A stretch of DNA of 64,000 bases from Adenophora triphylla var. japonica (GCA_022495995.1 JAFEMH010000165.1:558001-622000), one strand, 5' to 3'. Shown: positions 21,856-35,290, numbered from the stretch's first letter. Notes: a model not told the origin generated them from the sequence alone. Program-made: numbers and translations.

Positions 21856-24800
21856 TTATTTATCCTACAAAGTAAAAAAAAAAATTGTTAAAACATATAT
21901 ATAAAAACTCATATAATATAAATATGAATAAAAAATTTTTTAATAGTACCTGACATAACTCAGGGCATGAGTACTTTGATCCTTGAAAATCATTCATCTC
22001 AGACATCACATAAACTCCACAATCATGGTTAACATCATTTTCTTTAAGAACCCAATCACATTTCATGTATTCAAATTTATATGATTTTTTGGCTTCAAAA
22101 TCATTATAACATGGATGATCAATCTTCTTCAAAAAAGATTTCATAGGCACATACTGAAAAAATTTTAAGTATAAAATATTAGATAACCAATGAAAACAAA
22201 AATGAAAAATATAAAACTGCTTTCATAAGTTTCAAAACATATACCAATGCTTTCGTAAGTTTCACAACTTCAGCTGCTTTTGCTTCATTCATTGAAAGGT
22301 TGTCAAAATAGTGAATGGATTTTGAAGCCATGTTGTACACATATAGTGTAAAGTGCCCATTTGAACTGCTTCCCTTAAAGTATGGGATAAAAAACTGCAA
22401 AAAAGTATATCCAGAAATATATTAGGTGACTATCCAGAAATTTCTTATTTGTCTTGGACATGGCTAAATCCATGGCATTGGTCATGGCATAGGCTTTGGC
22501 CTAGGCCTTGGTCATGGATATATTCAGAAATACCATAAAGTATATCCAGAAATACTATAAAGTATATCCAGAAATTACTATGTCCATGGCAAGGCCTTGG
22601 CCTTGGCCTAGGCCTTGGTCATGGATATATCCAGAAATACCATAAAATATATCCAGAAATTACTATGGCCATGGCATAGGCCTTGGCCTTGGCCTAGGCC
22701 TTGGTCATGGATATATCCAGAAATACCATAAAGTATATCCAGAAATACCATAAAGTATATCCAGAAATTACTATGGCCATGGCATAGGCCTTGGCCTTGG
22801 TCATGGATATATCCAGAAATACCATAAAGTATATCCAGAAATACCATAAAGTATATCCAAAAATTACTATGGCCATGGCATAGGCCTTGGCCTTGGCCTA
22901 GGCCTTTGTCATGGATATATCCAGAAATACCATAAAGTATATCCAGAAATACCATAAAGTATATCCAGAAATTTTCAATATGATATCCAGAAATGTATTG
23001 AGAAATGAAAATACATACCAGATCTACTTCTTTCAGATCCATTAGATTCCCATCGACATTAACAACATTTTTCCAATACAAAAAAGTTTGAAGCATTTCT
23101 GGAGCACCAATACGAGCATTGCAAGAACGTTTCGCCCAAGTAGCCTGTTGATATAAATGATAACAATATCTTAAAGAAATTTCATGGATATATACACTGC
23201 AATCGATATATACTTATAAGTTGTTGAAAAAAGTAAATTTACAGAATGGTCAACACCAAACATAAATCTCTTCATTACACCCTTTTTATGCTCCAGCTTG
23301 TTCAACAACATTACCCAAACATTCACAATTACACATGTGATATCTGTATCTTCTCTCATACTCAAAATATCGTCTGCTTCCAGTCCAATGAGATCATTAA
23401 ACTGAAAAAAAACACTGAAAAAAAATAATATTAGAATTTGAATACCATAATAAATTTCAACTGTAATAATATTGAAATAAAAACGGGATATTACTTTTTT
23501 GACGCTGGAAGAATCAATTTTGAGAAGCAATAATCAACCACTTCCATCTTTAGCTTTGGCATACCAATCATTACTTCCTTATTCTTCACCATAAATTCAG
23601 ATGAAAGAATAATCTCACCATTAACAGGTTCCAAATCCACTTCATCTAACATCTTATCAAACTTCTCACCATTAACACAATGTTGAGAAATTTTACCAAC
23701 CAAATTATCAATATCACCCAAAATTTGTGAAGAAAATTCTTCTTCCACGTCAACTTCCTTGATAACAGACATAGGCTCAATCGTTGGTTGTTTAAACAGA
23801 TGGGAATCAGTAACTTGATCCTCTGTATTAAGCCTAGCTATTTGATGCTCTGCAGATTGATCTTCAGTTGGTTGAGCAACATTGGTAACATCTTGATCCC
23901 CATAATGCTCATGCAGATATCTGTCATCAAAATGCTGAAATTTATCAACATTATCATCAGACGCTGTACGCTCAGATTCTTGACTCTGTGATAAAATCCT
24001 AAATGTTGGCAATGGTCCAACCTTCCCTTTCTCCTTAAGCTCAACTTTTGAAGTTTTCAACTTATCAATAATATCATCAATATAATCAAAAACCTGACTT
24101 CCCCAAGGTTGACTATCACCAACCAAATCCTCCTCTTCAACAGATCCTTTCTCAACATCATCATTATTAACTTTTTCTTTCTCCTTCTCAATTTTTGAAA
24201 TCCTTGCAATATGAGCATTGATAGCAACTTTAATATCATTGTGAAATATTTCCAGTGACTCTTTAACAGAATCCAAAACTTCTGGAACATTTTCACTTGC
24301 AGGATGATTTGTAGGATGACTTACATCGTCAACAAAAGGAGCAGCATCAATCAGCAATCCAATTTGTCCTTCATCTAAATCATCCTCATAGCTCGTAATA
24401 GGATAAACATTATCCAAATAAAGTACTCCACCCCAACCAATTTTAGCTTCATTCCCAGCCCTGACAGAAATTTTCTCTTGAGTCCAATGTTGAATCAAAG
24501 GACGTGCAGTTGGTTCATGTTTACGCAAATATGGAAATCTATGAAAGTAAGCTATTAAAAGAATTGCCACACAACCACTACAACACCTCACTTTACTGCC
24601 AGAAGAAGCCTTAAACTTCCTAACACCATCAGATATCTTATTCAATACAAACTGGCACCAATCAAACTTTTTAATTTGAGTAACATCTTCAACCAATGCC
24701 AACAAAGAACAGTCAACAGCCTTTGTTACTACTGGTGCAAGAAAGAAACTGACAGCAAACAAGACATAGAGGCGTTTAAACTCATCACCTCCATCAGGTA

Positions 24801-26229
24801 GTTCTTTGATGCGTTCACCAAGCAGACGGGCTGGAATACCATCTTTAACTTTCCCAAAAGTATTTTTGTATCGTGCGCTCAACTCTTTGTCAATGCCTAT
24901 TGAACAATTTATCTTCTCTTTTTTTAAATTCCTAGGAAGACAAAGAATATCAAAAACATCATTTGTTGTTATATAATACTTGTTATGTTTGATTCTCTGA
25001 ATAAAGCTTCCCGAATCAAATCTTTCCACAAGATATTCCACAATTCCCCCTGTTGGCAATCTATTCAACTTAAGTTCTAATAGCCCACCAAAACCTATAG
25101 ATTTAACATCTTCTTTCTGAGCAGGGGTTAAACCAAGATCAATAAGCCTTTCTGGGACACAACAATGTTCAAATGCCCGTTTCTTACCACTTTCAACCAC
25201 ATCCACTGTTGATTTCTTATTTGACTTCTTAACTTGACCTTCACTTAATTGATTCTTCTTATGCTTCTTACTACCTTCACTTTTATTTAAATCTGCAGCT
25301 ACAAAACATAAAAAAAAAAAAAATCAAGAGGATATCCAGAAATAAATGAAATGAATATCCAGAAACATACAAATGAATATCCAGAAACTATCAAAATGCA
25401 TATCCAGAAACTACACAAATGAATATCCAGAAACTACACAAATGAATATCCAGAAACTTTCAAAATGATATCCAGAAAATATCCACAAATGAATATCTAG
25501 AAACATACAAATGAATATCCAGAAACAAGCAAATGAATATCCAGAAACAAACAATTGAATATCCAGAAACTTTCAAAATGATATCCAGAAAATATCCACA
25601 AACAATTAAAAAGGTTCTGGATATCAATTAAAAAGGTTCTGGATATAAATTAAAAAGCTTCTGGATATCAATTAAAAAGGTTCTGGATATCAATTAAAAA
25701 GGTTCTGGATATAAATTAAAAAGCTTCTGGATATCCTTTCAAAAGGTTCTGGATATCATTTCAAAAGGTTCTGGATATCATTTCAAAAGGTTCTGGATAC
25801 CCGTTTCTCCATGGGCCAAGATCATGGCCAATACAAAATTTCTGGATATCCTTTCAAAAGGTTCTGGATATCCTTTCAAAATGTTTTGGATATCCAGAAC
25901 ATTGAATGTTGATATCCAGAATTTCAGAATTCACTCAATTGCTCATCAGAACTCTAAGAAACATCAGTGGGCAATTAAACATGACGAAAATTATGAATTA
26001 AAAGCCAAGAGACAATACTAAGTAGAATGGTAAATCGTTAAACATAAAACACAAAATCGATACACAGAAATTGAAAATTTCAAACTAAAACACATTGTTA
26101 AAGTCATATACAGATGAGTATGCTTAATATATCCAGAAATTTATGAAAATTCGAACCAAAACAATAATAACATGTGAACTCACAATTGGATTTTCGCTTG
26201 CTCCTGATTTCATCAACTGAATTTCCCAT
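21856..26229 (-). CDS. Ulp1/C48 cysteine-protease-domain protein of the MULE (VANC/Kaonashi-like)
   Basis: Seven exons, read by eye on the minus strand, join in phase: 26229-26184 (MGNSVDEIRSKRKSN), 25298-23495, 23414-23243, 23144-23019, 22394-22245, 22153-21950 and 21864-21856. They give about 836 residues. The N-terminus is lysine-rich, possibly a nuclear signal. Residues about 50-310 (LGLTPAQKEDVKSIGFGGLL, YYITTNDVFDILCLP, FAVSFFLAPVVT, RCCSGCVAILLIAYFHRFPYL) follow the pattern of the DUF1985-like or Ulp1-associated region of plant transposon proteins. An acidic linker follows. The C-terminus is an Ulp1 fold with catalytic His in NGHFTLYVYN, Asp in HYFDNL and Cys in HDCGVYVM. The last exon meets TAA at 21858-21856 just after the core, though the frame stays readable (RIRLRAEILSTLLL...) to 21706. 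So a C-terminal truncation of about 50 residues is likely. Known relatives act in desumoylation or, as VANC, in anti-silencing. The role here is inference. Confidence 0.82.
22400..23000 (+). repeat. TATCCAGAA and GGCCTTGGCCTAGGCC array inside an Ulp1-gene intron
   Basis: The intron 22395-23018 is almost wholly repeat. About five units of roughly 115 bp each hold two or three TATCCAGAAATACCATAAAG copies and a palindromic GGCCTTGGCCTAGGCCTTGG block flanked by CATGGCCATAG. The minus-strand open frames here are repeat translations. Confidence 0.9.
25325..25915. repeat. Subterminal TATCCAGAA array that switches orientation near 25,612
   Basis: From 25329 to about 25605 the motif reads TATCCAGAA on the plus strand. 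From 25613 on it reads TTCTGGATA in AATTAAAAAGG- or TTTCAAAAGG-spaced units of about 20-22 bp. It occupies the first intron of the Ulp1-domain gene (25299-26183). Confidence 0.9.
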
Positions 26230-26410
26230 AATTCCTTCGATTGCTACTGATTTCGCTTGCTACTGATTTCTGGATATAGTTTCTGGATATTCAACTGGAG
26301 TTCGGTTGCTACTGATTTCGTTTTGGTATTAAAATTAGGGCAAACGGGTTTTAATTAAACCGGTTCGTTAAACGTTCAATTAAACCCGTTAATAAACCGG
26401 TTAAGAAACA

Positions 26411-26446
26411 CGTTTCTCCTTAGCGCTAAGGAGAAACGCGTTTCTC
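26411..26446. repeat. Right terminal inverted repeat of the MULE with perfect palindrome
   Basis: 26411-26438 reads identically on both strands (CGTTTCTCC...GGAGAAACG around AGCGCT), followed by GCGTTTCTC. It corresponds to the left end at 13838-13868. Confidence 0.75.
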
Positions 26447-26524
26447 ATTAGATTTTGGCAAAAAATAATGAGTTGGTGTTATAAAAAATTAGTTTTCTTT
26501 TTAATTTTAAAGAAAAATCATTTT

Positions 26525-26935
26525 TACACTGGCACTTAATAATACATACACTGACACTCTTTTTCACTGACATTTTTTTTATACTAACACTGACACTTTT
26601 TTACCCTACACTGACACTTAATAATATATGCATGCACTGACACTCTTTACACATGCATTTTTTTTTATACTAACACCTGCACTTTTTACACTAACATTGA
26701 CACTTTTTTACACTGACACTAACACTTTTTTTACACTGACACTTATTAATATATGCACTGACACTTTTTTACACTAACACCGACACTTTTTACACTAACA
26801 CTAACATTAACATTTTTTTTTACACTGACACTTATTAATACATGCACTGACACTTTTTTACACTGTTACCTAATAATACACGCATTGACACTTTTTACAC
26901 TGTTTTTTTTACACTAACACTGACACTAACGTGTG
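26525..26935. repeat. CACTGACACTTTTTTA minisatellite
   Basis: Irregular tandem units of ACACTGACACTT(T)n with interspersed TTAATAATA(C/T)ATGCA segments. The array begins about 65 bp outside the right end of the MULE and is non-coding. Confidence 0.85.
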
Positions 26936-27328
26936 AAACAAAACACGTTTTTTTTATCTTACAAAAAACGTGTTTTTATAAGATTTTTGTTTTTCTTATT
27001 GTTTAGAAAAAAATCATTATAAATTGTTTCTCCATCTCATTTTCGTTGGTCACACCATAATTAACTTTTGATGAAAAAAAAAAAGTAAATTTGAATAAAT
27101 ATTAATATAAATTTGATCGTTCTAATAAATTAAAAAAATATTATCAATAAATCATTTAACGTTTTTTTTTTTTTTTTTGAAAAAAAATACGAATAAACTT
27201 GAATTGATATTAGTGTTAATCAAAATTTACTTATGTTAACATCAAAAATCACACGCGGTCCCGGGGGCGAATCTAGCCTTTTTTTGAGGTTTTTTTTTTT
27301 TTTTTATCTAAGTCACCTACTATATGTA

Positions 27329-27333
<5 letters not shown>

Positions 27334-27422
<89 letters not shown>
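27334..27422. repeat. (TA)n microsatellite
   Basis: An uninterrupted TA run of close to 90 bases. The overlapping Tyr-Ile frame is not a gene. Confidence 0.97.
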
Positions 27423-27426
<4 letters not shown>

Positions 27427-27743
27427 TATTTTTCACTGTTATTATTGTTTACAATATTTTTTAAATATCAAATCCATGCTATTCCAATATCATGAATGAA
27501 TTCGTGCGTACGTGGTCCAACAAAATGAGACGGAGGGATTAAAAATTGTGATGTTTTAAATATTTACACGATTTCTTCCCCAACACTTAAAGCAAAAAAT
27601 AATAATTATGATGATGGGTGTCCAAATATGAAACATCCATTAAAGGTTTAATGAATGCAAACAACTATAAAACCGTTTCTCCTTCGTTAGTCACAAACTT
27701 GTAAACAAAGGAGAGTGACCCAAAAGCTTTCTTCAACACCAAA

Positions 27744-27775
<32 letters not shown>

Positions 27776-28082
27776 ACAATTAAATAAATAAATAAAAGGT
27801 GAATCCTACCCTACCCTTCAATTGTGTATTGCTTCCACCGACACCCACCCCCCACCCCCTAGGTGGTATGGTGGTACTATCCCACCTCCTTTTTTTTTTT
27901 TATATACTTGATTATAATAATAACCATGAGATCACCTTAATTGATGGTGGTTCTACCTTTTTTAGGTATGCAAATTTCAAGCCCATTAAATTAAATCACT
28001 TAAAGGGAGGCATTGCAATGCTTCCTCGTAGGAGGAAATCATATGTATCACTTTTCTATATCACTTTTATTTATCATATTAT
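27423..28082. other. Intergenic DNA, no gene recognised
   Basis: AAT/AAAT-rich short repeats near 27745-27795 and a C-rich stretch near 27838-27865. No recognisable coding signal. Confidence 0.55.
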
Positions 28083-28369
28083 ATACTTCTTCCGTTCCAG
28101 TTCACTGTAAATTAAAAAAAATGGCACATCAATTAAGAAATATTATTAAGATAATGAAAATGTGTGGTAAAAAATGAAGAGAGAGAATGAGTGAAGTAAA
28201 TAGTAGGTTGGTTGAATAAATTGTGTGGTGAAGAATGAGTGGAGTTAATGAGTGGGTGGGGTAGGGAGAATATAAAATATTAAAGGACATTCCATTTATG
28301 ACAGTTTACACTGGACTGAAACGGACCAAAAAGAAAATAAGTTTACACTGAGCTAGGACGAAGAAAGTA
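28083..28369. mobile_element. Degenerate Stowaway MITE
   Basis: The ends TACTTCTTCCGTTCC and GGACGAAGAAAGTA, plus the usual internal GAGAGAGAATGAGTGAAGTAAATAG block, identify a diverged Stowaway copy. Confidence 0.7.
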
Positions 28370-28593
28370 TTATATGGGATCAACATTTATATCATTTTAA
28401 CGTCAACCCTATTAACTTATAGCCGTAAGATCACATGTGGTAATATGACACACACAAGTGTTACATGTAATTTCGTCTCCCTGAAAAATATATACGCCTT
28501 CCCTCCTGCGAGCCAAGATATAGGCATATATATTCCTTATTTTGGGAAAGGAAGGACGATCATGATTAATTTAGTAAAAGTGGTACTCACATT

Positions 28594-30300
28594 AGACCAT
28601 CTACAATGGTTTCAATATCCTCACAACATTCAACACCCACTTTAACACTCTACATAACCTTCTCTCTCTTTCACCTAATACCATTTACAATCGTTTAAAC
28701 ACTCTTTAAAACACGACACATCAGCTTCTCTCTCCTCCACCTAATTATTCAACACCCCATTCAATTTTTAACCCCTACAATGGTTTCAACACCCATATTT
28801 TTTCAACACCCTTTCAACTCATCATCATATACTCACCACTTTTATTTTATTTTATATTCTTTATTTTTATGATTAGTAAAATAATAATTATTATTATTAT
28901 TATTTATAATTAAAAAAATACTTCTTACTTACTTAATTAATTTTATTTTATATTATTTATTTTTCAATATAATTAATTTATATTGAAAAAAGAGTATTTT
29001 TTTTTCAGCGTTCAAATCAAATGAAACAAGACTCTATTTATAGATAAAAAAAATTTATGAATTTTGGTGTAATTTTTTTTTTTTTTTGATATAAGATAAT
29101 TGCCTTTGAAAAATTCGGATGATTTAAACCCAAAAAAATTTCAGTGATCAATCATAAAGCGACAAGTGGCGACTCAGGAAAAAAGAAAAAAAAGGTAAAA
29201 GTTCAGCGCCAATACGCCTCTTCAGAAGGTGTGTTTCACGCGCCTTTTTCGGCCTAATGGGGTGGCGACATGTGGCAAAAACGGGCCCAATTTTTTTTCA
29301 ATACCTATTGAAAAAATTCAACAAAACAAAAAACTTTCAACTGTTGAAAAAATTTTCAACACACCATTGGAAGGGTTTCAACGGTTGAAAAAAAAATTCA
29401 ACACCCTTTTTTTTGCCATTGTAAATGGCCTAATAATTCAACACCCCATTCAATTTTTAACCCTACAATGGTTTTGTTTAATAAAATTCAACATCCTTTC
29501 AACTCATCATCCTATACCCCACCACTTTTATTTTATTTTATATTCTTTATTTTTATGATTTGTAAATAATAATAATTATTATTATTATTTATAATTAAGA
29601 AAATACTTCATACTTAATTAACTATTTTAATTGCAATTAAATAAATACAAAAAAATGACGATAAAAAAATACTTCATTCTTAATTAATTTTTTAATTATT
29701 GGGATCCATTTCACTAAAAAGGGGTTTTTTTTTTTTGGTCAAAAATGAAGGATAATTGAGAAATTTATATTGAAAAAAACGTATTTTTTTCTGTGTCCAA
29801 ATCAAATGAAAGAGGACTCTATTTGTAGAGATTTTTTTTTATGAATTTTGGTGTAAAAAAAATTAAATTTTTTTATATAAGATAATTGCCTTTGAAAATT
29901 CGGATGAGATTTGAAAAGAAAAAAATTCAGTGACCAATCATGCTGTGCCAAGTGACCAAATCAGAAAAATAAAAATTCATGCGCCAAACGCGCCCCTATC
30001 GGGCAGTGGCGTGCACGCGCCAAAACCGGCCTATCAGATGGCGCCACGTGGCAAGAAACGAGGCCCTTCATGGATTCAATACCTATTAAATTTTTTCAAC
30101 ATTTTTTTTTCTTTTCAACTATTAAAATGACAAGAAATGAGTTGTAATGATTTCAACTATACTTGAGGGCCGGTGCTGGTGGATTAGATCGGCGATCTTT
30201 GGGAACCCGAATAACAAAAAAATAAAAAATCATAATAAGTTGCAATGGTTTCAACTATGTTTCAACTTTTGAATTTTTTTTTTTTTTTTGAATGGTCTTA
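28594..30300. mobile_element. Inverted-repeat element with TTAGACCATCTACAATGG end, built of degenerate modules
   Basis: The left end TTAGACCATCTACAATGGTTTCAA is matched inversely by GAATGGTCTTAG at about 30287-30300. Inside are two or three diverged copies of a module (CAACTCATCATCCTATAC, CCACTTTTATTTTA, TGTCCAAATCAAATGAAAG, ATGAATTTTGGTGTAA) that also makes up the Helitron cluster from 33.2 kb. The GC-rich segment at 29980-30070 has CGCGCC and GCCACGTGGC motifs. Confidence 0.55.
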
Positions 30301-30418
30301 GTCAAATAAATTTAAACCATTCATTGAAAAATTGGAGAATCTATAGTATAAATGGGAACGGGGTGTTACAGTACAATGAACAGTACCAAGTGTCGAATTT
30401 CTCATTTTGTCCTCACTA

Positions 30419-30621
30419 AGGCCCCGTCTTGTCGAGCGTTTTTGTTAAAACGGAGATAAAAAAACTCAGCTTTTTTTTAATTAAGCGTGTTAGTCAAGAG
30501 TTTTAGACAGTTGAATTTTAAAAAGTTGGGGATATTTTGGCCGCTCAAAATTATAGCGGCAAAAAAAAGCTCCGTTTTAAAAAAGCTCCATTTATTAAAC
30601 TGTGCACCAGACGAGCCCTAA
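30419..30621. mobile_element. Inverted-repeat MITE with AAGGCCCCGTCTTGTCG end
   Basis: GGCCCCGTCTTGTC pairs imperfectly with the right end CCAGACGAGCCC, and AAAACGGAG/CTCCGTTTTAAA segments mirror each other inside. Confidence 0.6.
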
Positions 30622-31009
30622 GTTGTCCCTTTCCCATTTCGCCCTTTAAAAAAAACAAAAAACGTATCCTCGAACACGGACTTTTACTAGTGTATCATAT
30701 ATTATGCGGCTGAAAAAAAAGGAAGTTTGACGGATAGTTGTTACTAATGATTAAGGTACGCAATGGATGACGAGGATTGTCCATATCTTACCTAACCCAT
30801 TGGCTCAGCTTTCCCTCCCGCTCCCCATTTTTAGGAATTTTTATAACAAAAAATAAAATAAAATAAAATAAATAAATAAAAAAAGGATTTAGAGATTTAA
30901 ATATACGTAAGTATTTAAAACTTAATAAACTTTCACTGTCACAGAAACACTCACCATCTTCTTGTTTTCGACTATTATTTTCGTATTTCAGCACTAAACT
31001 AAAACTAAT

Positions 31010-31251
31010 ACTTCATTCATTTGTTACGATTTAATGTTTTTAATTTGATTTGACACGTGGATATATTAAGAAAAAGTAAATATTGTGAGTATAAAAAGTA
31101 AAGTAAAATAGAGAAAATGGGTAGGGAGTTTTTGTTGTGAATATGACAAATGAGTCCCATTGTCCATTTTAAGTAATAAATCAACTAAGAATCTTAAATT
31201 GAGACATACTAAAAAGGAAAGTAAGAAACTTAAACCGAAACGAATGAAATA
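31010..31251. mobile_element. Stowaway-like MITE, diverged
   Basis: ATACTTCATTCATTTGTTACG pairs with CGAAACGAATGAAATA. Internal purine-rich repeats are as in Stowaway elements. Confidence 0.55.
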
Positions 31252-31796
31252 CCTTTTGTTTAATATTTTATTTTAAAACAAAAATATTTCACGACTAAAT
31301 TGGGAAAGAAAACCAGCAAATTAAATCACATGCTCAAACAAAAGATTTTATCGCATTACCAAAGAAATCATTTGTTTTCAAGATATTGGAAGATGAAATT
31401 GAAATTGCTCCAACATTTGTTTGCTGCCGCGAGTTGCAGTAAGTCACGATCAAAATTTGGCTATCTCGATTTATTTTTGTATTTGACATCCAACATGTTT
31501 TATATTATACTAAACGAAAAAAAAGAGACATAAAAAGTCGAGCACTACACTCTGCTACATTGCAAAAACAGCTCGCATTAGCAATCTCGACATCCAAAAT
31601 ATGCACGCTTGTGCCCCAAAAACCCTACCATTTGTAACTCATTTTGTTTCTTGTGGCCAGAAATTGACACACCACACCAACAAAACTCGACCACTATAAG
31701 AGCCTCTCCCATTAATTATTTCACTCTCATTGCCAATATTCACCACCATTCACTAACAATATATATATATATATTTTTTTTTTATATTATCACTTA
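31252..31796. other. Intergenic DNA, no gene recognised
   Basis: Short open frames (for example 31300-31533) have no motif I recognise and an AT-rich composition like the surroundings. Confidence 0.5.
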
Positions 31797-32695
<899 letters not shown>

Positions 32696-34263
32696 TAAAA
32701 AAAACACAATCTTTACATTAACAATTTCTAATATTCCTATCATCCTAAAAATATAGTTTCATTTTTGCTTAAAAATATAGTTTTATTTTAATTTTAATGA
32801 TCAACGTAACTGGAATTTACTAATTATTTATAAGAAATGATTTACTCTTATAAAAATTTTAAATTTTATTATTGATAACATTTTTTTAAAAGCAAACAAT
32901 ACATTAATTACATTGATAATGTTGCAGAAAATGGCGCTCCACACGGGTTGGAACCTCATCATCACAAAGATGAGGATTTCTACTAATACGAACAATCGTG
33001 AACAATTTGTTCGTCGCAATAAAATTATCTAATACATTTGAAAAAGTAATGTATAACGGTTATGCATTACTTTTTCAGATAAAAAATAAAGAAAAATAAA
33101 ATAACTTTAAAAAATCCATTTCTTTTACCTATTTTTGTGCATTTCCTACTCAACTTACATAGAATAATTATTTGCATGAAATTTTAAGATGTGTTATTAT
33201 AAATACTAGATTGACTCCCGTGCGATGCACGGGACATTACTATATATTCAAAAAATAAAAAATCTAACTAAAATAAACCAAAAACTCAATTCGCTTATAC
33301 ATTATAAAAGACTTCCTTAAAGGCTACATTGTCAGTACATAAAAATTAGAAATCAATAAAATAGAAATAAAACATAAATCATAATGATTATGCATTTCTC
33401 TGTATACAATTCTGTAGTTTTTATCAATTTAAAAAATTAAATAAAACAGACGAACATGTTTATCATATACGAAATAAGTTATTGAAATCAGTTTAAAATG
33501 TGAAGATTGGAAATCTAGTAAAAAAAAAGGTGATATTTTATTTCGTTTTGATGAAGAGAAATTTTGAAATAAGAACAAAAGATTTAGTCATACCAACAGG
33601 ATAGTACAGTTATCTAATAAGAACTAATATCATTATTTTTCAAATGAAAAATTTATATTAACTCATGATCGTACATCTAAAAAATTATGTCATATTGATT
33701 TACATTAACTCATTATGAACATAATTATGATATTTATTTTCAATCTAACTTATTTAATAGTTAGAAGAAAAATAAACACTAACAATTTCGTTAAATGAAA
33801 TTTTTTTTGGCCAAACCTCCCAATTCCTCATAAAACCCAACTCACTTCTTACTCCCCCTCCTTTAAAATACCGATTTATACTATCTTTATTTCTTCTAAT
33901 ATTGACATAAAATTAAATCAAAATTTTATAACTGATGGGCATCTTCCCCGATATTCGTCTTTATAAATACACAATTTTTTGAGACGAATACAAAAATCGA
34001 TAAATTTATTAATACTTTATTTACAATGTTTCAAATACTTTTTTAAAAAAATAAATAAATTAATTGTTTGGTATATAAGCACAAGAACCATATTACACCA
34101 TCTAACTTATTAAATAGATATATATTATTATTATATAAAATAACCATTTATACTTTATAAATACACAATCGTTTTGTTTATAAAAATTCAACAACATTCC
34201 AACTCATCATCCTAGACCCCACCACGTTTATTTTATTTTATATTCTTTATTTTTATTATTAGT

Positions 34264-34294
<31 letters not shown>

Positions 34295-35290
34295 TATTTA
34301 TCATTTATAATTAAAAATAAATACTTTACACTTATTTAATTTTTACAAAAAATATATAGAGAAATAAAAGACGAATTAACAAAGGATAATTAAGAAATTT
34401 ATATTTAAAAAAGAGGAGTTTTTTTTCTCTATCCAAATCAAATGAAAGAAGTCTCTATTTAAAGAGAAAGAATTTATGAATTTTGGTGTAAAAAAATTTA
34501 AATAAAAATTAATTTATTATAAAATAATTGAGGGTAAAGAAATCGGTAAAAAAAAATTGGAAATTAAGCAAGCCAATCAACGGGAGACATGTGTCAAATT
34601 CTTTAAAAAAAAAAAAAGGAAAAAAACCCTACATACACGCACTGTTGTCGCCCGTGCGTCACGCCCTAGAGAAATGTCGAAATTGTCTTTCCACAGATGG
34701 ACGACACATATGTCCAATGTTAAAAAAAAAAAAAAAAAAAAAAACCTAATGAATTCACGCGCCTCTTTAGGCCCGTATAATTTACGGCTCTCATAATTTT
34801 AATCAATAAAAAAATAAGAAATAAAATAAATCATTTCTTATACACTTTATTTGGGTAAATATTAATAAAAGTAATTTAATTTATTTCATAAAAATTGAGA
34901 TTATAACTCATTTTGTTACTTGATATTTTTTTCTAATGTATTTTCGCGTGTGTGCACGTATGTATTTTTAACATGATGTACAAAGCTTCTTAAATTAGCG
35001 ACACACATGTTAGTAATGTTTTTGCTCTCCATAGAATTTCAATCCTAACCAAGTAACTACAAATGTGCCCTCATTTATTTTAAAACTTATGCAAGTCTTT
35101 TTATATATAGAGAGAGATAGCGATTTATAAATAATTATTTTATACTTATTTTTAAAAATATATTATATTCACTTGTATTATGTGTTTTAAATTAATGAAA
35201 AAATTAAACCAAGAAACTAATCTAATTTTGAAGTAAAATATTATTGTACTGATTTTCTCATTTCTCAAATAAATGTCAAAAAAAATATTC

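Larger units (their letters stand above)
13830..26459. mobile_element. Mutator-like element (MULE) with Ulp1 gene, VANDAL/Kaonashi-like
   Basis: The ends share AAACGCGTTTCTCC (13838 on; reverse complement near 26,430-26,443) followed inward by ACCGGTT/AATTAAACC sequence. The left end has an inverted repeat TTTCTCCAT/ATGGAGAAA (13845-13868). The right end has a perfect 28 bp palindrome (26411-26438). A near-identical direct repeat, AAAAAATAAGAGTTGGT at 13813-13829 and AAAAAATAATGAGTTGGT at 26460-26477, flanks it and probably includes the target duplication. It contains a decayed MULE transposase, a minus-strand Ulp1-domain gene, two small zf-XS-like genes and arrays of TATCCAGAA that I did not find outside these limits, apart from chance matches. 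The exact terminal base is uncertain by several bases. Confidence 0.85.

Noticed and set aside
25325..25915. CRISPR-like array (short repeat at regular spacing)
   Set aside because: The repeat is only about 9-10 bp, the spacers are similar to each other, the DNA is a plant transposon, and no cas genes exist.
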